64,000 nucleotides of DNA, taken from positions 248,001 to 312,000 of the forward strand of contig NZ_JAAHBP010000009.1 in NCBI RefSeq assembly GCF_023184515.1. Reading direction: 5' to 3'. Numbering within the stretch: the first letter of the stretch is position 1; each line of letters begins with the position of its first letter. The stretch is from Streptomyces sp. D2-8 (GTDB taxonomy: Bacteria; Actinomycetota; Actinomycetes; Streptomycetales; Streptomycetaceae). The notes below the pieces were generated by a model. The model was not told where the DNA came from and ran no database searches. It was given only the letters and a program-made list of their open reading frames with translations. Positions 8,598 through 17,044 of this stretch are shown here, in pieces. A program made the position numbers and the translations under genes.

Positions 8598-8657
8598 GAC
8601 TACGTAGTCAGACTTGTCTGAGGTGAGGGAAAGGGCTTGCCTGACTACGTAGTCAGG
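8598..8657. promoter_or_regulatory. paired GACTACGTAGTC operators
   Basis: Two perfect palindromes with the same core lie upstream of the truncated LacI gene: GACTACGTAGTC at 8598-8609 and CCTGACTACGTAGTCAGG at 8640-8657, centres 45 bp apart. A central CG with symmetric arms is the LacI-family operator style. They were probably the autoregulatory and target sites of the regulator now reduced to its HTH. They remain intact although the regulator is broken. Confidence 0.65.
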
Positions 8658-8693
8658 CCAGTGTGGTGATCCGGGCGTATGGCCTCAACGATC

Positions 8694-8716
8694 CGGACGA
8701 AACAAGAGTTCGTCCG
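8694..8716. repeat. inverted repeat upstream of 8784 gene
   Basis: CGGACGAA at 8694-8701 pairs perfectly with TTCGTCCG at 8709-8716 around a 7-base loop. There is no T tract after it, so a regulator site or leader hairpin is as likely as a terminator. Confidence 0.4.
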
Positions 8717-8783
8717 TCACCCACTCCGACAACATCCGCACCGGTTAATCTCGTAGGTCACCGAAGGTTAACGGGGGTTGCCC

Positions 8784-11696
8784 ATGGTGAACGCCGACCG
8801 CACGCCGCCGGACTGCCCTGGGGGCCATGACGGCATGCCGGAGACCGACGCCGGGCGTCACCTCCAGAACCAGCTCGAGATCCTCATCCAGGACTTCCGC
8901 AGGAGCACCGAACCGCCGATGCCGGTGTTCGTCGTGCACGCGCAGGAGAGCCGGGACGACGACGCGGTGGCCGGGCTGGTCCGGCAGCTGTACGCGGGCC
9001 AGGAGGCGCACGGCACGCGCTGCGCGGTGACGCAGGACGCCTACGAGGGCCGCACGGAGGTGCGCCGGGCGGCGGCCCTGGTGCGGGCGCTGAGCGACCC
9101 GCGGAAGTGGGGCGGCCCGAAGGCGGTCTACCGGCGCTACGCGTTCCCGCGGTTGCGGCTGGTGCACGCCATCGACGACGCGGTCGCGGCACTCGGCGAC
9201 AGCTGGCCGACACCCGCCCCGGGCAGCCCCGAGGCCGGGCAGGACCAGCAGCAGCGGCTGCTGAACGAGCTGGCGCAGCAGCGCTGGCGGCCGAAGAACA
9301 CCGCCCGCTGGCGTTCCGGCCTGCCGCTGTTCGACATGGCGCACATCCTCCCGGCGAGCGTCGTGACCGTGCTCGCCGCGCTCCTGGCCCGCAGCGAGTG
9401 GTACGTCGCGGTCGGCGCCGGTCTCGTCTTCCTGCTGCTGCTGACCGTCCTCAACTACGTCCTGCCGGGGCGGGCGCCGATCTTCCTGTGGCTGCGCCGG
9501 GAGAGCCGCTGGTTCATGACCACGACCTTCCTGCGCGCGGCTGACCGGGAGGAGCCCACCGAGGTGTCGCTGCTGCGGCCGGTGCGGTCCTGGAAGGCGA
9601 TCGCGGCCCGGGCCTACGACGTGGCCGAGGCGCTCACGGCGGGCGGCGACTTCCACCTCCAGCTGTGCGTGCTGGCGCTGCGCGAGGACCTGCGGGACAA
9701 CCACCGCCGCTGGAGCTGGGACCTGCGCGGCTTCAAACGGCCGCGCCCGCCGATGCTGTTCCTGCCCCACGCGGACGAGAGCAACGGCGGCATCGAGCTG
9801 ATCCGGGCCATCAGCGACGTCCGCAGCCGGCGCAGCGAGCTCGACCCGCTGCTCGTGGTCGCCGCGGTGCGCACGCACGACGTGCCGCGCCTGGAGCGCA
9901 GCGTGGTCCAGACGGCGCCCGCCCCGGAGGCGGCGCCGCCCACGTTCGGCATCCGGCTGCTGCGCACCTGGTACCGGGAGTGGGGCCGCAACCTGCGCGC
10001 CGAGCAGTCGCCCAGCCGGGAACGGTCCGTCCTCCCCTGGGTGATGACGATCCCGCTGCCGCACGACCAGCTGGGTCCTCTCGAGGAGGGCCGCCACCAT
10101 CTGCGGGCCTCCGCCCGGCCGACGCCCGCCCGGCTGGTGTGGGCGCTGCACTCCCTGGCCCTGGTGATCGCCGTGCTGTCCGCGGCCACCGTCATGCGGG
10201 CCGACGCCCTGGACGACCGGTACTGCTCGGCGTCCGTGCTGACCGCCAACCGGGACACCCGGCGCGCACAGGCACCCGACGGCCGCACGGAGTGCATCGG
10301 CGTGGCGACGGACGACGTCCGCTTCGCCGACTGGCTGCCCGCACCCGAGGCCGGTGACGACCTCAAGGCGCTCACGGCCGGCGACGAGACGCCCTGGACG
10401 GTGACCGACCTGGAGGACCGCATCGCCCGGCAGAACGCGGAGGTCCTCGCCGGCCACGCCGGCAAGTACGTCACCGTCGTCTACGCCGGGCCGCTCAGCG
10501 CCGACACCGCGGCCGGCTCCTCCCTCGTGAAGGGCGCCGAGGAACTGGCGGGCGTGTATCTGGCTCAGGCCGTCATCAACGAGAACTCCAGCGTGAAGCT
10601 GCGTGTCCTGATCGCCAACGGCGGCGTGGACCTGGGCCACCAGGAGCAGATGGCCGAGGCGATCGCCGCGTACGCCGCCCACGACCCGACCGTGGTGGGG
10701 GTCGTCGGCACCGGCCGCGACCTGAAGTCGAGCCGGGCGACGACCCGCATCCTGATGGAGGCCGGCCTGCCGGTCGTCTCCGGCACGAACTCCGCGACCT
10801 ATCTGCCCCGCGAGTTCGCCAACTGGTTCAGCCTGGCGGCCACGGACGAGTGGCAGACCCGGCAACTCGGCCTGATCGCCGCCCAGTTGCGCACACCGGA
10901 CCGGCGGCAGTACGCCCTCGTCCTGGCCCGTGACACGGCGCGGACCGACGACCTCTACACCGACGAGCAGGCGCGCTACGGCCAGCGGATGCTGCAACGG
11001 CAGGGCTTCACCCTGCTCAAGCAGCGCCGCTACACCCTCAGCGGCGGCAAGCCGGAACTCCGCTCGCACGCCCAGGAGATCTGCCGGGGCGGCCGGGTCC
11101 CGTCCGTGGTCTACTTCGCGGGCCGGGTGGAGGACATCGACCCCCTGATGACCCAGCTGGGCACCGAGCCGGGCTGCGCCGGAAAGCCCCTGGCCATCCT
11201 CACCGGCGACGACCTGTCCAAGGCGGACTTCGCCGGCGGCGGTCAGTCCGTGGCGCCGAAGGTCACGCTGTACCACGCGGCCCTCGCGGAGCTGGAGACG
11301 GCCGCCACCAGAACGGCCTTCTACCTGGACGCCGCCAAGCACCTGCCGGGACAGCAGGGCCGCCGCCTGCGCTACGACAGCCCCGCCCTGGCCAGCGGCC
11401 AGACCGCCCTGGCCCATGACGCGACCCGCGCCCTGTACTGGGCGGCCACCCGCGGCGACCGGCCGCAGAGCCGCGCCTCGACCTGGGTGAACCTGCGCAA
11501 CGTCAAGATCGAGGGCATGGCCACCGGCACCATCGACTTCACCGGCGCCCCGCTGTACGGCGACCACACCGGGCACAGCATCGTCCTCAAGGAGGTCCGC
11601 CGCACCGGCGACGGCCTCTCCGAGCCCCGCGTGGTGTGCAGCCGCACCGCGGGGAACACGAAACCCCTCACGCGGAAGGAGTGCCGGATCCGCTGA
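8784..11696 (+). CDS. large membrane protein with C-terminal type 1 periplasmic-binding domain
   Basis: About 970 aa. Residues 1-180 form a soluble region I do not recognise (VFVVHAQESRDDDAV resembles the first strand of a nucleotide-binding fold, but there is no Walker A). Two membrane segments (SVVTVLAALLA and VGAGLVFLLLLTVLNYVL) follow near 190-230, then about 220 cytosolic residues, one more helix (LVIAVLSAATVM) near 460, and an exported C-terminal half. That half matches branched-chain amino acid-type binding proteins: VYAGPLSADTAAG, VVGVVGTGRDLKSS, LPVVSGTNSA. I place the start at ATG 8784, six bases after GGGGG. Such a layout suggests ligand sensing outside coupled to a cytosolic module; the role is unknown. 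Confidence 0.75.
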   Translation: MVNADRTPPDCPGGHDGMPETDAGRHLQNQLEILIQDFRRSTEPPMPVFVVHAQESRDDDAVAGLVRQLYAGQEAHGTRCAVTQDAYEGRTEVRRAAALVRALSDPRKWGGPKAVYRRYAFPRLRLVHAIDDAVAALGDSWPTPAPGSPEAGQDQQQRLLNELAQQRWRPKNTARWRSGLPLFDMAHILPASVVTVLAALLARSEWYVAVGAGLVFLLLLTVLNYVLPGRAPIFLWLRRESRWFMTTTFLRAADREEPTEVSLLRPVRSWKAIAARAYDVAEALTAGGDFHLQLCVLALREDLRDNHRRWSWDLRGFKRPRPPMLFLPHADESNGGIELIRAISDVRSRRSELDPLLVVAAVRTHDVPRLERSVVQTAPAPEAAPPTFGIRLLRTWYREWGRNLRAEQSPSRERSVLPWVMTIPLPHDQLGPLEEGRHHLRASARPTPARLVWALHSLALVIAVLSAATVMRADALDDRYCSASVLTANRDTRRAQAPDGRTECIGVATDDVRFADWLPAPEAGDDLKALTAGDETPWTVTDLEDRIARQNAEVLAGHAGKYVTVVYAGPLSADTAAGSSLVKGAEELAGVYLAQAVINENSSVKLRVLIANGGVDLGHQEQMAEAIAAYAAHDPTVVGVVGTGRDLKSSRATTRILMEAGLPVVSGTNSATYLPREFANWFSLAATDEWQTRQLGLIAAQLRTPDRRQYALVLARDTARTDDLYTDEQARYGQRMLQRQGFTLLKQRRYTLSGGKPELRSHAQEICRGGRVPSVVYFAGRVEDIDPLMTQLGTEPGCAGKPLAILTGDDLSKADFAGGGQSVAPKVTLYHAALAELETAATRTAFYLDAAKHLPGQQGRRLRYDSPALASGQTALAHDATRALYWAATRGDRPQSRASTWVNLRNVKIEGMATGTIDFTGAPLYGDHTGHSIVLKEVRRTGDGLSEPRVVCSRTAGNTKPLTRKECRIR

Positions 11697-11704
11697 GCGC
11701 CGCC

Positions 11705-12112
11705 TCAGCCCTCCTCGGGGGCCAGCCGCAGCGCGATCGAGTTGATGCAGTACCGCTGGTCCGTGGGCGTCGCATACCCCTCACCCTCGAACACGTGCCC
11801 GAGATGCGAGCCGCACCGGGCACACCGGACCTCGGTCCGCACCATGCCGTGCGACCGGTCCTCGATCAGCTCCACCGCGTCGGTGTCCCTGGGGTCGAAG
11901 AAGGACGGCCAGCCGCAGTGCGACTCGAACTTCGTGTCCGAGGTGAACAGGTCCGCGCCGCAGGCGCGGCAGGAGTAGACGCCCCGGGTCTTGGTGTCGG
12001 TGTACTCACCGGTGAAGGCGGGCTCGGTGGCCGCCTGCCGCAGGACCGCGTACTCGCCCGGGGTCAGTTCCGCGCGCCACTGCTCGTCCGGCTTCTCCAC
12101 GTCGTACGGCAT
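11705..12112 (-). CDS. msrB: peptide-methionine (R)-S-oxide reductase
   Basis: Repairs oxidised methionine residues in proteins by reducing the R-sulfoxide; cytosolic. The 135-aa length is normal. The zinc site is formed by C48/C51 (CRAC) and C97/C100 (CARC), and the catalytic Cys is C122 in RYCINS. Other family blocks are ESHCGWPSF and GSHLGHVF. It lies 14 bp downstream of murC on the same strand, so it is probably co-transcribed with it. Confidence 0.96.
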   Translation of the reverse strand: MPYDVEKPDEQWRAELTPGEYAVLRQAATEPAFTGEYTDTKTRGVYSCRACGADLFTSDTKFESHCGWPSFFDPRDTDAVELIEDRSHGMVRTEVRCARCGSHLGHVFEGEGYATPTDQRYCINSIALRLAPEEG

Positions 12113-12126
12113 GAGCCTCCAGCCCC

Positions 12127-13518
12127 TCAGTTCGACAGACGGTCCAGGATGTGCGGGCCGAGGTCGGTGACGTCGCCCGCTCCCATGGTGAGAACGAGGT
12201 CACCCGGCTTCGCCATTCCCGCGACGGCCGACGGGACGTCCGCCTTGTCGTGCACCTGCGTCACGTCCGCGCCCGCGGCCCGGGCCGCCTCGATGATCAG
12301 CTCGCTCGTCACGCCCGGGATCGGGTCCTCGCGCGCCGGGTAGATGTCGAGCACGACGGAGGCGTCCGCGAGGGCGAGGGACTGGCCCATCTCCTTGCCG
12401 AGCTCCTGCGTCCGCGAGAAGAGGTGCGGCTGGAAGACGACCAGGATCCGGGCGTCACCGGCCGCCGCGCGCATGGCCTCCAGGTCGGCGGTCATCTCGG
12501 TGGGGTGGTGCGCGTAGGAGTCGATGACCTGCACACCCGCGGCCTCGCCCTTCAGCTGGAGCCGCCGCTTGACGCCCGTGTACGCGGCGATCGCCGGGGC
12601 CAGCTCGGCCGCCGGGACCCCGAGGGCCACGCCCGCCGCCAGCGCGGCGACCGCGTTGTGCGCGTAGTGCCGGCCGGGGACGGAGACCGTGAAGGTCAGC
12701 TCCTCCCCCTCCAGCACCACGGTGACCTCGCTCTTCAGCCCCTGCGGCACGACCGACCGGATGCGCACGCCCGCGTCCTCGGACTCGCCGTACGTCACCA
12801 CCCGCACGCCGCGCCCGGCGACCCGGCGCGTCAGCTCCCGGGCGCCCTCGTGGTCGGCGGCGATCACCAGCGTGCCGCCCTCGGTGATCCGGTCCACGAA
12901 CGTCTCGAACGACGCGTAGATCTCGTCCATCGACGCGTAGTTGGCGTGGTGGTCGAGCTCGACGTTCAGCACGATCGCGACGTCGGGCGCGTACTTGTGG
13001 AAGCTGCGGTCCGATTCGTCCGCCTCGGCGACGAAGATCTCGCCCTCACCGTGCAGCGCGTTGGAGCCGGGCGCGTCCAGGTCCCCGCCGATCGCGTACG
13101 AGGGCTTCAGGCCCAGCTCGCTCAGCGACACGGCCAGCATCGAGGTCGTGGTCGTCTTGCCGTGCGTACCGGCGACGGCGATCGGCCGCAGCCCGCCCAT
13201 CAGAGCGGCGAGCGCGTCGGACCGGTGCACGACGGGGATGCCGAGCTCGGCCGCGCGGGCCAGCTCGGGGTTGTCCTGCCGGATCGCCGACGACACGACC
13301 ACACAGCTGGCGTCGTCGGCGAGATGCTCCGCGGCGTGCCCGATGTGCACGGTCGCCCCCAGCGCCCGCAGCGCCTCGGCCGTGGCCGACTCCTTGGCAT
13401 CACTGCCCGCCACCACGGCCCCGCGCTGCGCGAGGATCTTCGCGATCCCCGACATTCCGGCCCCACCGATCCCGATGAAGTGCGGTCGGTCCATGGCGGT
13501 GGGAAGGCCGGCTGCCAT
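12127..13518 (-). CDS. murC: UDP-N-acetylmuramate--L-alanine ligase
   Basis: Adds L-alanine to UDP-MurNAc in peptidoglycan precursor synthesis, in the cytosol. The 463-aa protein shows the N-terminal nucleotide loop HFIGIGGAGMSG, the ATP-binding loop AGTHGKTTTT, and the Mur ligase blocks VAEADESDRSF and DSYAHHPTE. I start at ATG 13518, with GGAG seven bases before it; an in-frame TTG four codons earlier is less likely. The gene stands outside any division cluster here and is followed by msrB. Confidence 0.96.
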   Translation of the reverse strand: MAAGLPTAMDRPHFIGIGGAGMSGIAKILAQRGAVVAGSDAKESATAEALRALGATVHIGHAAEHLADDASCVVVSSAIRQDNPELARAAELGIPVVHRSDALAALMGGLRPIAVAGTHGKTTTTSMLAVSLSELGLKPSYAIGGDLDAPGSNALHGEGEIFVAEADESDRSFHKYAPDVAIVLNVELDHHANYASMDEIYASFETFVDRITEGGTLVIAADHEGARELTRRVAGRGVRVVTYGESEDAGVRIRSVVPQGLKSEVTVVLEGEELTFTVSVPGRHYAHNAVAALAAGVALGVPAAELAPAIAAYTGVKRRLQLKGEAAGVQVIDSYAHHPTEMTADLEAMRAAAGDARILVVFQPHLFSRTQELGKEMGQSLALADASVVLDIYPAREDPIPGVTSELIIEAARAAGADVTQVHDKADVPSAVAGMAKPGDLVLTMGAGDVTDLGPHILDRLSN

Positions 13519-13594
13519 GCAGATCTCCAAGAGCGAGCGACGACGGTGAGCGCCCCCAGCCTATTTCAGGAACGGGGAGTGATGCGGCCAACCC

Positions 13595-13642
13595 AGGGGC
13601 GCGGGGAACTGCGCGAGCAACCACGACCGACCCGCACCCGAC
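13595..13642. repeat. Streptomyces dispersed repeat (GGGGCGCGGGGAACTGCGCG type)
   Basis: The stretch beginning AGGGGCGCGGGGAACTGCGC and running through ACCACGACCGACCCGCACCC matches, from memory, a short GC-rich repeat found between many genes in Streptomyces genomes. Here it lies between the 3' end of the 13662-14135 gene and murC, where its hairpin could act as a terminator. Confidence 0.6.
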
Positions 13643-13661
13643 GAACCAGGACGACCCGGCC

Positions 13662-14135
13662 CTACGCCTTGCTGTGCGAGAACAGCTTCAGCACCGGCAC
13701 CCCCACCTTGTGCCGGGCCCGGGAAGCCCAGTCACGGTGGAAGAACTCCTCCACGTAGTGGGGATCGGTCAGCACGATGACCTCGTCCGCCCCGACCTCC
13801 TCCACCAGGGACTTCAGCGCGTCCAGCGGATGATCCTCGATCAGCCGCCCCTGGGCCCCGCTGCCCGAGGCACGCAACGCGGCGAGGGACACCTCCAGCG
13901 CGCGCTGCCCCACGCTCAGCGCCTCCTCGCCCTCCGGTGTCTCCCCCTCGCGGACGGCCTCGTCGAGCTCGCCGAGCGCCACGTCGTCGATGGCCCGCAG
14001 CAGGCGGTCCGCCTGCTCGCCGCGCGGCTGCCACAGCACCTGGAAGGAGACCTGCTCCTCGCCGTGCAAGGTGGTGACGAACTCCACGTCGGCGGACGTC
14101 AGCGCCTTCTCGATCATCAATACGCTTGTGAACAC
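13662..14135 (-). CDS. conserved actinobacterial protein of unknown function
   Basis: 157-aa soluble protein from a GTG at 14135; an in-frame ATG lies at 14117 and could be the true start. It has an N-terminal half rich in Glu and Leu (GELDEAVREGETPEGEEAL) and a C-terminal half with a Rossmann-like strand VGADEVIVLTDPHYVEEFFH and a terminal VPVLKLFSHSKA. No signal peptide or membrane segment. I recognise it as a common Streptomyces hypothetical but know no function; the C-terminal pattern resembles universal-stress-like folds only loosely. Confidence 0.75.
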   Translation of the reverse strand: MFTSVLMIEKALTSADVEFVTTLHGEEQVSFQVLWQPRGEQADRLLRAIDDVALGELDEAVREGETPEGEEALSVGQRALEVSLAALRASGSGAQGRLIEDHPLDALKSLVEEVGADEVIVLTDPHYVEEFFHRDWASRARHKVGVPVLKLFSHSKA

Positions 14136-14393
14136 CAGGCGCCCCTTCTGCTCCCGGGGGCCCGTGGCCCCACTCCTCCGCGGGCCGTGCCAGGCCCTGC
14201 GAAAACCAACCTGCCCCGTGTTCGCACGGGTACTGCCGGATCCAGTGTGCCCTTCGGAAACCAAACGGAACGACATATTCCGCCGATGAACGGACCGACA
14301 GTGAGGTTCACCCCCGCTTCTGGACGAAGCGGTCGGCCGGACCACCCGACCGCCGACACCTCCTACCCCGGGTCCGGCGTTTCAGTACGCCGC
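14136..14393. promoter_or_regulatory. intergenic region with UUCG-type hairpin
   Basis: The 258 bp upstream of the 14135 start contain CCCGTG-TTCG-CACGGG at 14215-14230, a perfect 6-bp stem with a TTCG loop (CGAA on the minus strand). It lies about 80 bp before the start codon of the unknown protein, in the position of a leader or operator. The rest shows no gene I can support. Confidence 0.35.
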
Positions 14394-15197
14394 TCAGGCC
14401 CGTCCGTACCGCGTGAACAGGAAGCCGTCCTCCTCCAGCATCGACACCAGCCCGAAGCGGTGCGGGACCGTGACCGCCGGCCCCCCGGCGATGCGCTGCG
14501 CCTCGCCCGCCGTGAGCATCGGGGAGACGGTCAGGCACAGCTCGTCGAGCACACCGGCCGCGACCATCTGCCCGAGCAGCCGCGGGCCGCCCTCGGTCAG
14601 CAGCCGGGTGTGGCCGAGGTCGGCGAGGGCCCGGACGGCGCGGGCGGGGTCCACGCCGATGCCGTCTCCGGCGGTCATCACCCGGGCACCCGCCTTCTCG
14701 GCGGTGGCGACACGGTCCGGGGCGGCCGCGGCCCCCGTGAGGATCAGGGTGGGCACCAGGGGCGAGGTGAACAGCGGGAGCGAGAAGTCCAGGTCGAGGC
14801 CGGCCGTGACGACCGCGATCGCGGGTGCGGGCCGCTGCCCGGCCGCCTGGCGCCTCGCCGCGAAGTCCGCACGCGCGCGGGCCGGCCGGTACCCCTCCTG
14901 CCGTACCGTCTCCGCACCGACGACCACGACGTCGGCCAGCGCCCGCAGCGTGCCGAAGATCCGCATGTCGGTGGCGCTGGAGATGGGCTGCGAACGGCCG
15001 TCGTGCTGGGCGGCCCCGTCCAGCGTGGACACCATGTTGGCGCGCAGCCACGGCACCGGCCCCCCGGGCCCCGGCTCGGGATAGGCGTACGCCGCGGCCA
15101 GCTCGTCCAGGCTCCATTCCCGCCCGGCGCCCTCACCGGACGCGCCGCCCGGCACCGGAGCTGCTGTTTCATCGGTCACAGGGAACAGACGTCGCAT
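14394..15197 (-). CDS. RibD C-terminal-like pyrimidine reductase family protein
   Basis: Cytosolic NADPH-dependent reductase related to the reductase half of RibD and to dihydrofolate reductases, 267 aa. Visible blocks: RANMVSTLDGAA near the N-terminus, DVVVVGAETVRQEGYRP, LLTEGGPRLLGQM and the end FLFTRYGRA. No deaminase domain is present, so it is either a stand-alone riboflavin-type reductase or a paralogue with another substrate. It is divergent from zapE with only 37 bp between the two starts. Confidence 0.82.
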   Translation of the reverse strand: MRRLFPVTDETAAPVPGGASGEGAGREWSLDELAAAYAYPEPGPGGPVPWLRANMVSTLDGAAQHDGRSQPISSATDMRIFGTLRALADVVVVGAETVRQEGYRPARARADFAARRQAAGQRPAPAIAVVTAGLDLDFSLPLFTSPLVPTLILTGAAAAPDRVATAEKAGARVMTAGDGIGVDPARAVRALADLGHTRLLTEGGPRLLGQMVAAGVLDELCLTVSPMLTAGEAQRIAGGPAVTVPHRFGLVSMLEEDGFLFTRYGRA

Positions 15198-15220
15198 GCC
15201 GTGCAGTGTTCCACGCGCCG

Positions 15221-15237
15221 TAGCATGGTGAACCGTG
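15221..15237 (+). promoter_or_regulatory. candidate leaderless promoter of zapE
   Basis: A -10-like TAGCAT at 15221-15226 stands eight bases before the GTG start codon of zapE, and there is no ribosome binding site between. This fits a transcript beginning at or next to the start codon. No clear -35 is seen. Confidence 0.45.
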
Positions 15238-16338
15238 TCTTCTCCCCTGGCCCCTTCCGGAGGCGGCCCCATAACCGACCCGGCCCCGCTGTCCCTGTGC
15301 GCCCGTGAGCCGCGTGTGCCCGCGGATCGGCTGGTCGCCGAGATGGTGCCGCCGCCGCGGTTCGACTCCGTCCGCTTCAGCACGTACATCCCCGACCCGA
15401 ACCAGCCCAGCCAGACCGAGGCCGTCGGGGTCCTGGAGGGATTCGCGGCGGGCCTCGACTCGGGAGCGGCCGGAGGATCCGGCAAGCGCCGGCTGTTCGG
15501 CTTCGGCAAGGCGCCGAAGAAGGCCCCCGCAGGCCCGCGCGGCGTCTACCTCGACGGCGGCTACGGCGTCGGCAAGACCCACCTGCTGGCGTCCCTGTGG
15601 CACGCCACCCCGGCCGAGCCCGCGCTCAAGGCGTTCGGCACGTTCGTGGAGCTGACCAACCTGGTCGGCGCCCTCGGGTTCCAGCAGACCGTCCAGACGC
15701 TGTCCGGCCATCGCCTGCTGTGCATCGACGAGTTCGAGCTCGACGACCCGGGCGACACCGTCCTGGTCTCCACCCTGCTCGGCAAGCTGGTCGACGCGGG
15801 CGTGGCGCTCGCCGCCACCTCCAACACGCTGCCCGGCAAGCTCGGCGAGGGCCGGTTCGCCGCGGCCGACTTCCTGCGCGAGATCCAGGGCCTGTCGGCC
15901 CACTTCCGCGCCCTGCGCATCGACGGCGAGGACTACCGCCACCGCGGTCTGCCCGAGGCGCCGCCGCCGTACTCCGACGCGCAGGTGACCGACGTGGCGC
16001 ACGCCACCGAGGGCGCCTCCCTCGACGCGTTCTCGCCCCTCCTGGAACATCTCGCCCGGGTCCACCCCAGCCGGTACGGCGCTCTGACCGACGGGATCAA
16101 GGCCGTCTGCCTCACCGGTGTGCGGCCGGTCCCCGACCAGTCGACGGCCCTGCGGCTCGTCGTCCTCGCGGACCGGCTCTACGACCGCGAGGTGCCCGTG
16201 CTGGCCTCGGGTCTGCCCTTCGATCAGCTCTTCAGCGACGAGATGCTGAACGGCGGCTACCGCAAGAAGTACTTCCGGGCCATCTCCCGGCTCACCGCCC
16301 TCGCCCGCGACGCGGGCAGGCTCGCCGGCACCCGGTAA
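15235..16338 (+). CDS. zapE: cell division protein ZapE (AFG1-like ATPase)
   Basis: AFG1/ZapE-family P-loop ATPase of 367 aa. Walker A is GGYGVGKTHL at about 108-117, Walker B LLCIDEFEL, and the sensor region LAATSNTLPGKLGEG is followed by FLREIQGL. In Escherichia coli ZapE acts at the Z-ring under stress; the actinomycete role is less clear. Compared with E. coli the N-terminus carries a short insertion (about residues 73-98, Gly/Lys-rich). The GTG start fits a leaderless message. A 14-bp perfect hairpin about 100 bp after the stop could end transcription. Confidence 0.9.
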   Translation: MSSPLAPSGGGPITDPAPLSLCAREPRVPADRLVAEMVPPPRFDSVRFSTYIPDPNQPSQTEAVGVLEGFAAGLDSGAAGGSGKRRLFGFGKAPKKAPAGPRGVYLDGGYGVGKTHLLASLWHATPAEPALKAFGTFVELTNLVGALGFQQTVQTLSGHRLLCIDEFELDDPGDTVLVSTLLGKLVDAGVALAATSNTLPGKLGEGRFAAADFLREIQGLSAHFRALRIDGEDYRHRGLPEAPPPYSDAQVTDVAHATEGASLDAFSPLLEHLARVHPSRYGALTDGIKAVCLTGVRPVPDQSTALRLVVLADRLYDREVPVLASGLPFDQLFSDEMLNGGYRKKYFRAISRLTALARDAGRLAGTR

Positions 16339-16434
16339 CCACACCCCCCTCACCGCGCCAACCGCCTGGCGAGAAGTGCCTGTTCAAGCCAGCCGACCGC
16401 CGGTTTTCAGGCTCTCTTCAGCTTGAAACGTTAA

Positions 16435-16466
16435 GTTAACCCTGCAAACGACTTTGCAGGGTTAAC
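16435..16466. terminator. 14-bp perfect hairpin between zapE and the carbonic anhydrase region
   Basis: GTTAACCCTGCAAA at 16435-16448 is exactly complementary to TTTGCAGGGTTAAC at 16453-16466, with a CGAC loop. It is unusually AT-rich for this DNA. It may terminate zapE or act as an operator/leader for the next gene; no long T tract follows. Confidence 0.55.
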
Positions 16467-16484
16467 GTGTTTCTTGACCAGCCA

Positions 16485-16512
16485 TTGACCAAGTGTTGGT
16501 CCGCACTAGACG
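16485..16512 (+). promoter_or_regulatory. candidate promoter with overlapping inverted repeat
   Basis: TTGACC at 16485-16490 and TAGACG at 16507-16512 are 16 bp apart, about 25 bp before the next start codon. The -35 overlaps GACCAA-GTG-TTGGTC (16487-16501), a perfect short palindrome that could be a repressor site. Confidence 0.4.
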
Positions 16513-16536
16513 TGCGAATTACCTGAAGGGGGGCGC

Positions 16537-16965
16537 ATGTATCGAGGTACGACGGCACGGACCGTGGTTTCGATCCTCGCCACCGTCCTCCTCGCCCTCC
16601 AGTTCTTCGCACCGACGGCATCCTTCGCATCCGCGCATACGAAGAGTCAATCCGAGGCCAACGCTCAGCCCGGAACGAAGCCCTCCGGCAAGTCCTCGCG
16701 CCCCGGACACAAGCCGTCCGGGAAGGCTCTGCGCGACGAGACGGCCACCTGCCGCGCCGGACACCCCGGGGACCCGACCGGTCCCCTGCGGACCCGCGAC
16801 CGGTCCCACACCGCCGACTCCGCGCCCTCGGCGCCCGAACGGCCCCTGCACAGGCGCCTCCAGCCGACGGCACCCGACCCGGTCAGACCCGGTGCCGCGC
16901 ACCACCGCACGTCGAGATCCTCGACAGCGCACACCCCGGCAGCCCTTCAGGTCTTCCGCTGCTGA
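16537..16965 (+). CDS. secreted basic protein of unknown function
   Basis: 142 aa with a clear signal peptide (hydrophobic VVSILATVLLALQFFAP, cleavage near ASA-HT). The mature part is rich in Pro, Arg, Ser and Thr, probably disordered, with one Cys near residue 76 and one at the C-terminus (VFRC). ATG 16537 follows GAAGGGGGGC. It precedes the carbonic anhydrase gene by about 80 bp in the same direction and may share its promoter. I do not recognise a domain; the product could be a small exported peptide or a poorly constrained reading frame. Confidence 0.6.
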   Translation: MYRGTTARTVVSILATVLLALQFFAPTASFASAHTKSQSEANAQPGTKPSGKSSRPGHKPSGKALRDETATCRAGHPGDPTGPLRTRDRSHTADSAPSAPERPLHRRLQPTAPDPVRPGAAHHRTSRSSTAHTPAALQVFRC

Positions 16966-17044
16966 TCAGCAGAGCAGTTCCCCCCACCCGTTGCCATGCC
17001 CGTCCGACGCGCCCCCACTGCGCGCCAGGAGGAGTCACACACTC

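Noticed and set aside
8745..11576. A 943-residue open frame on the minus strand opposite the receptor-like gene
   Set aside because: Composition is that of an antisense shadow of a high-GC gene; no domain, and the plus-strand frame has clear binding-protein motifs and a ribosome binding site.
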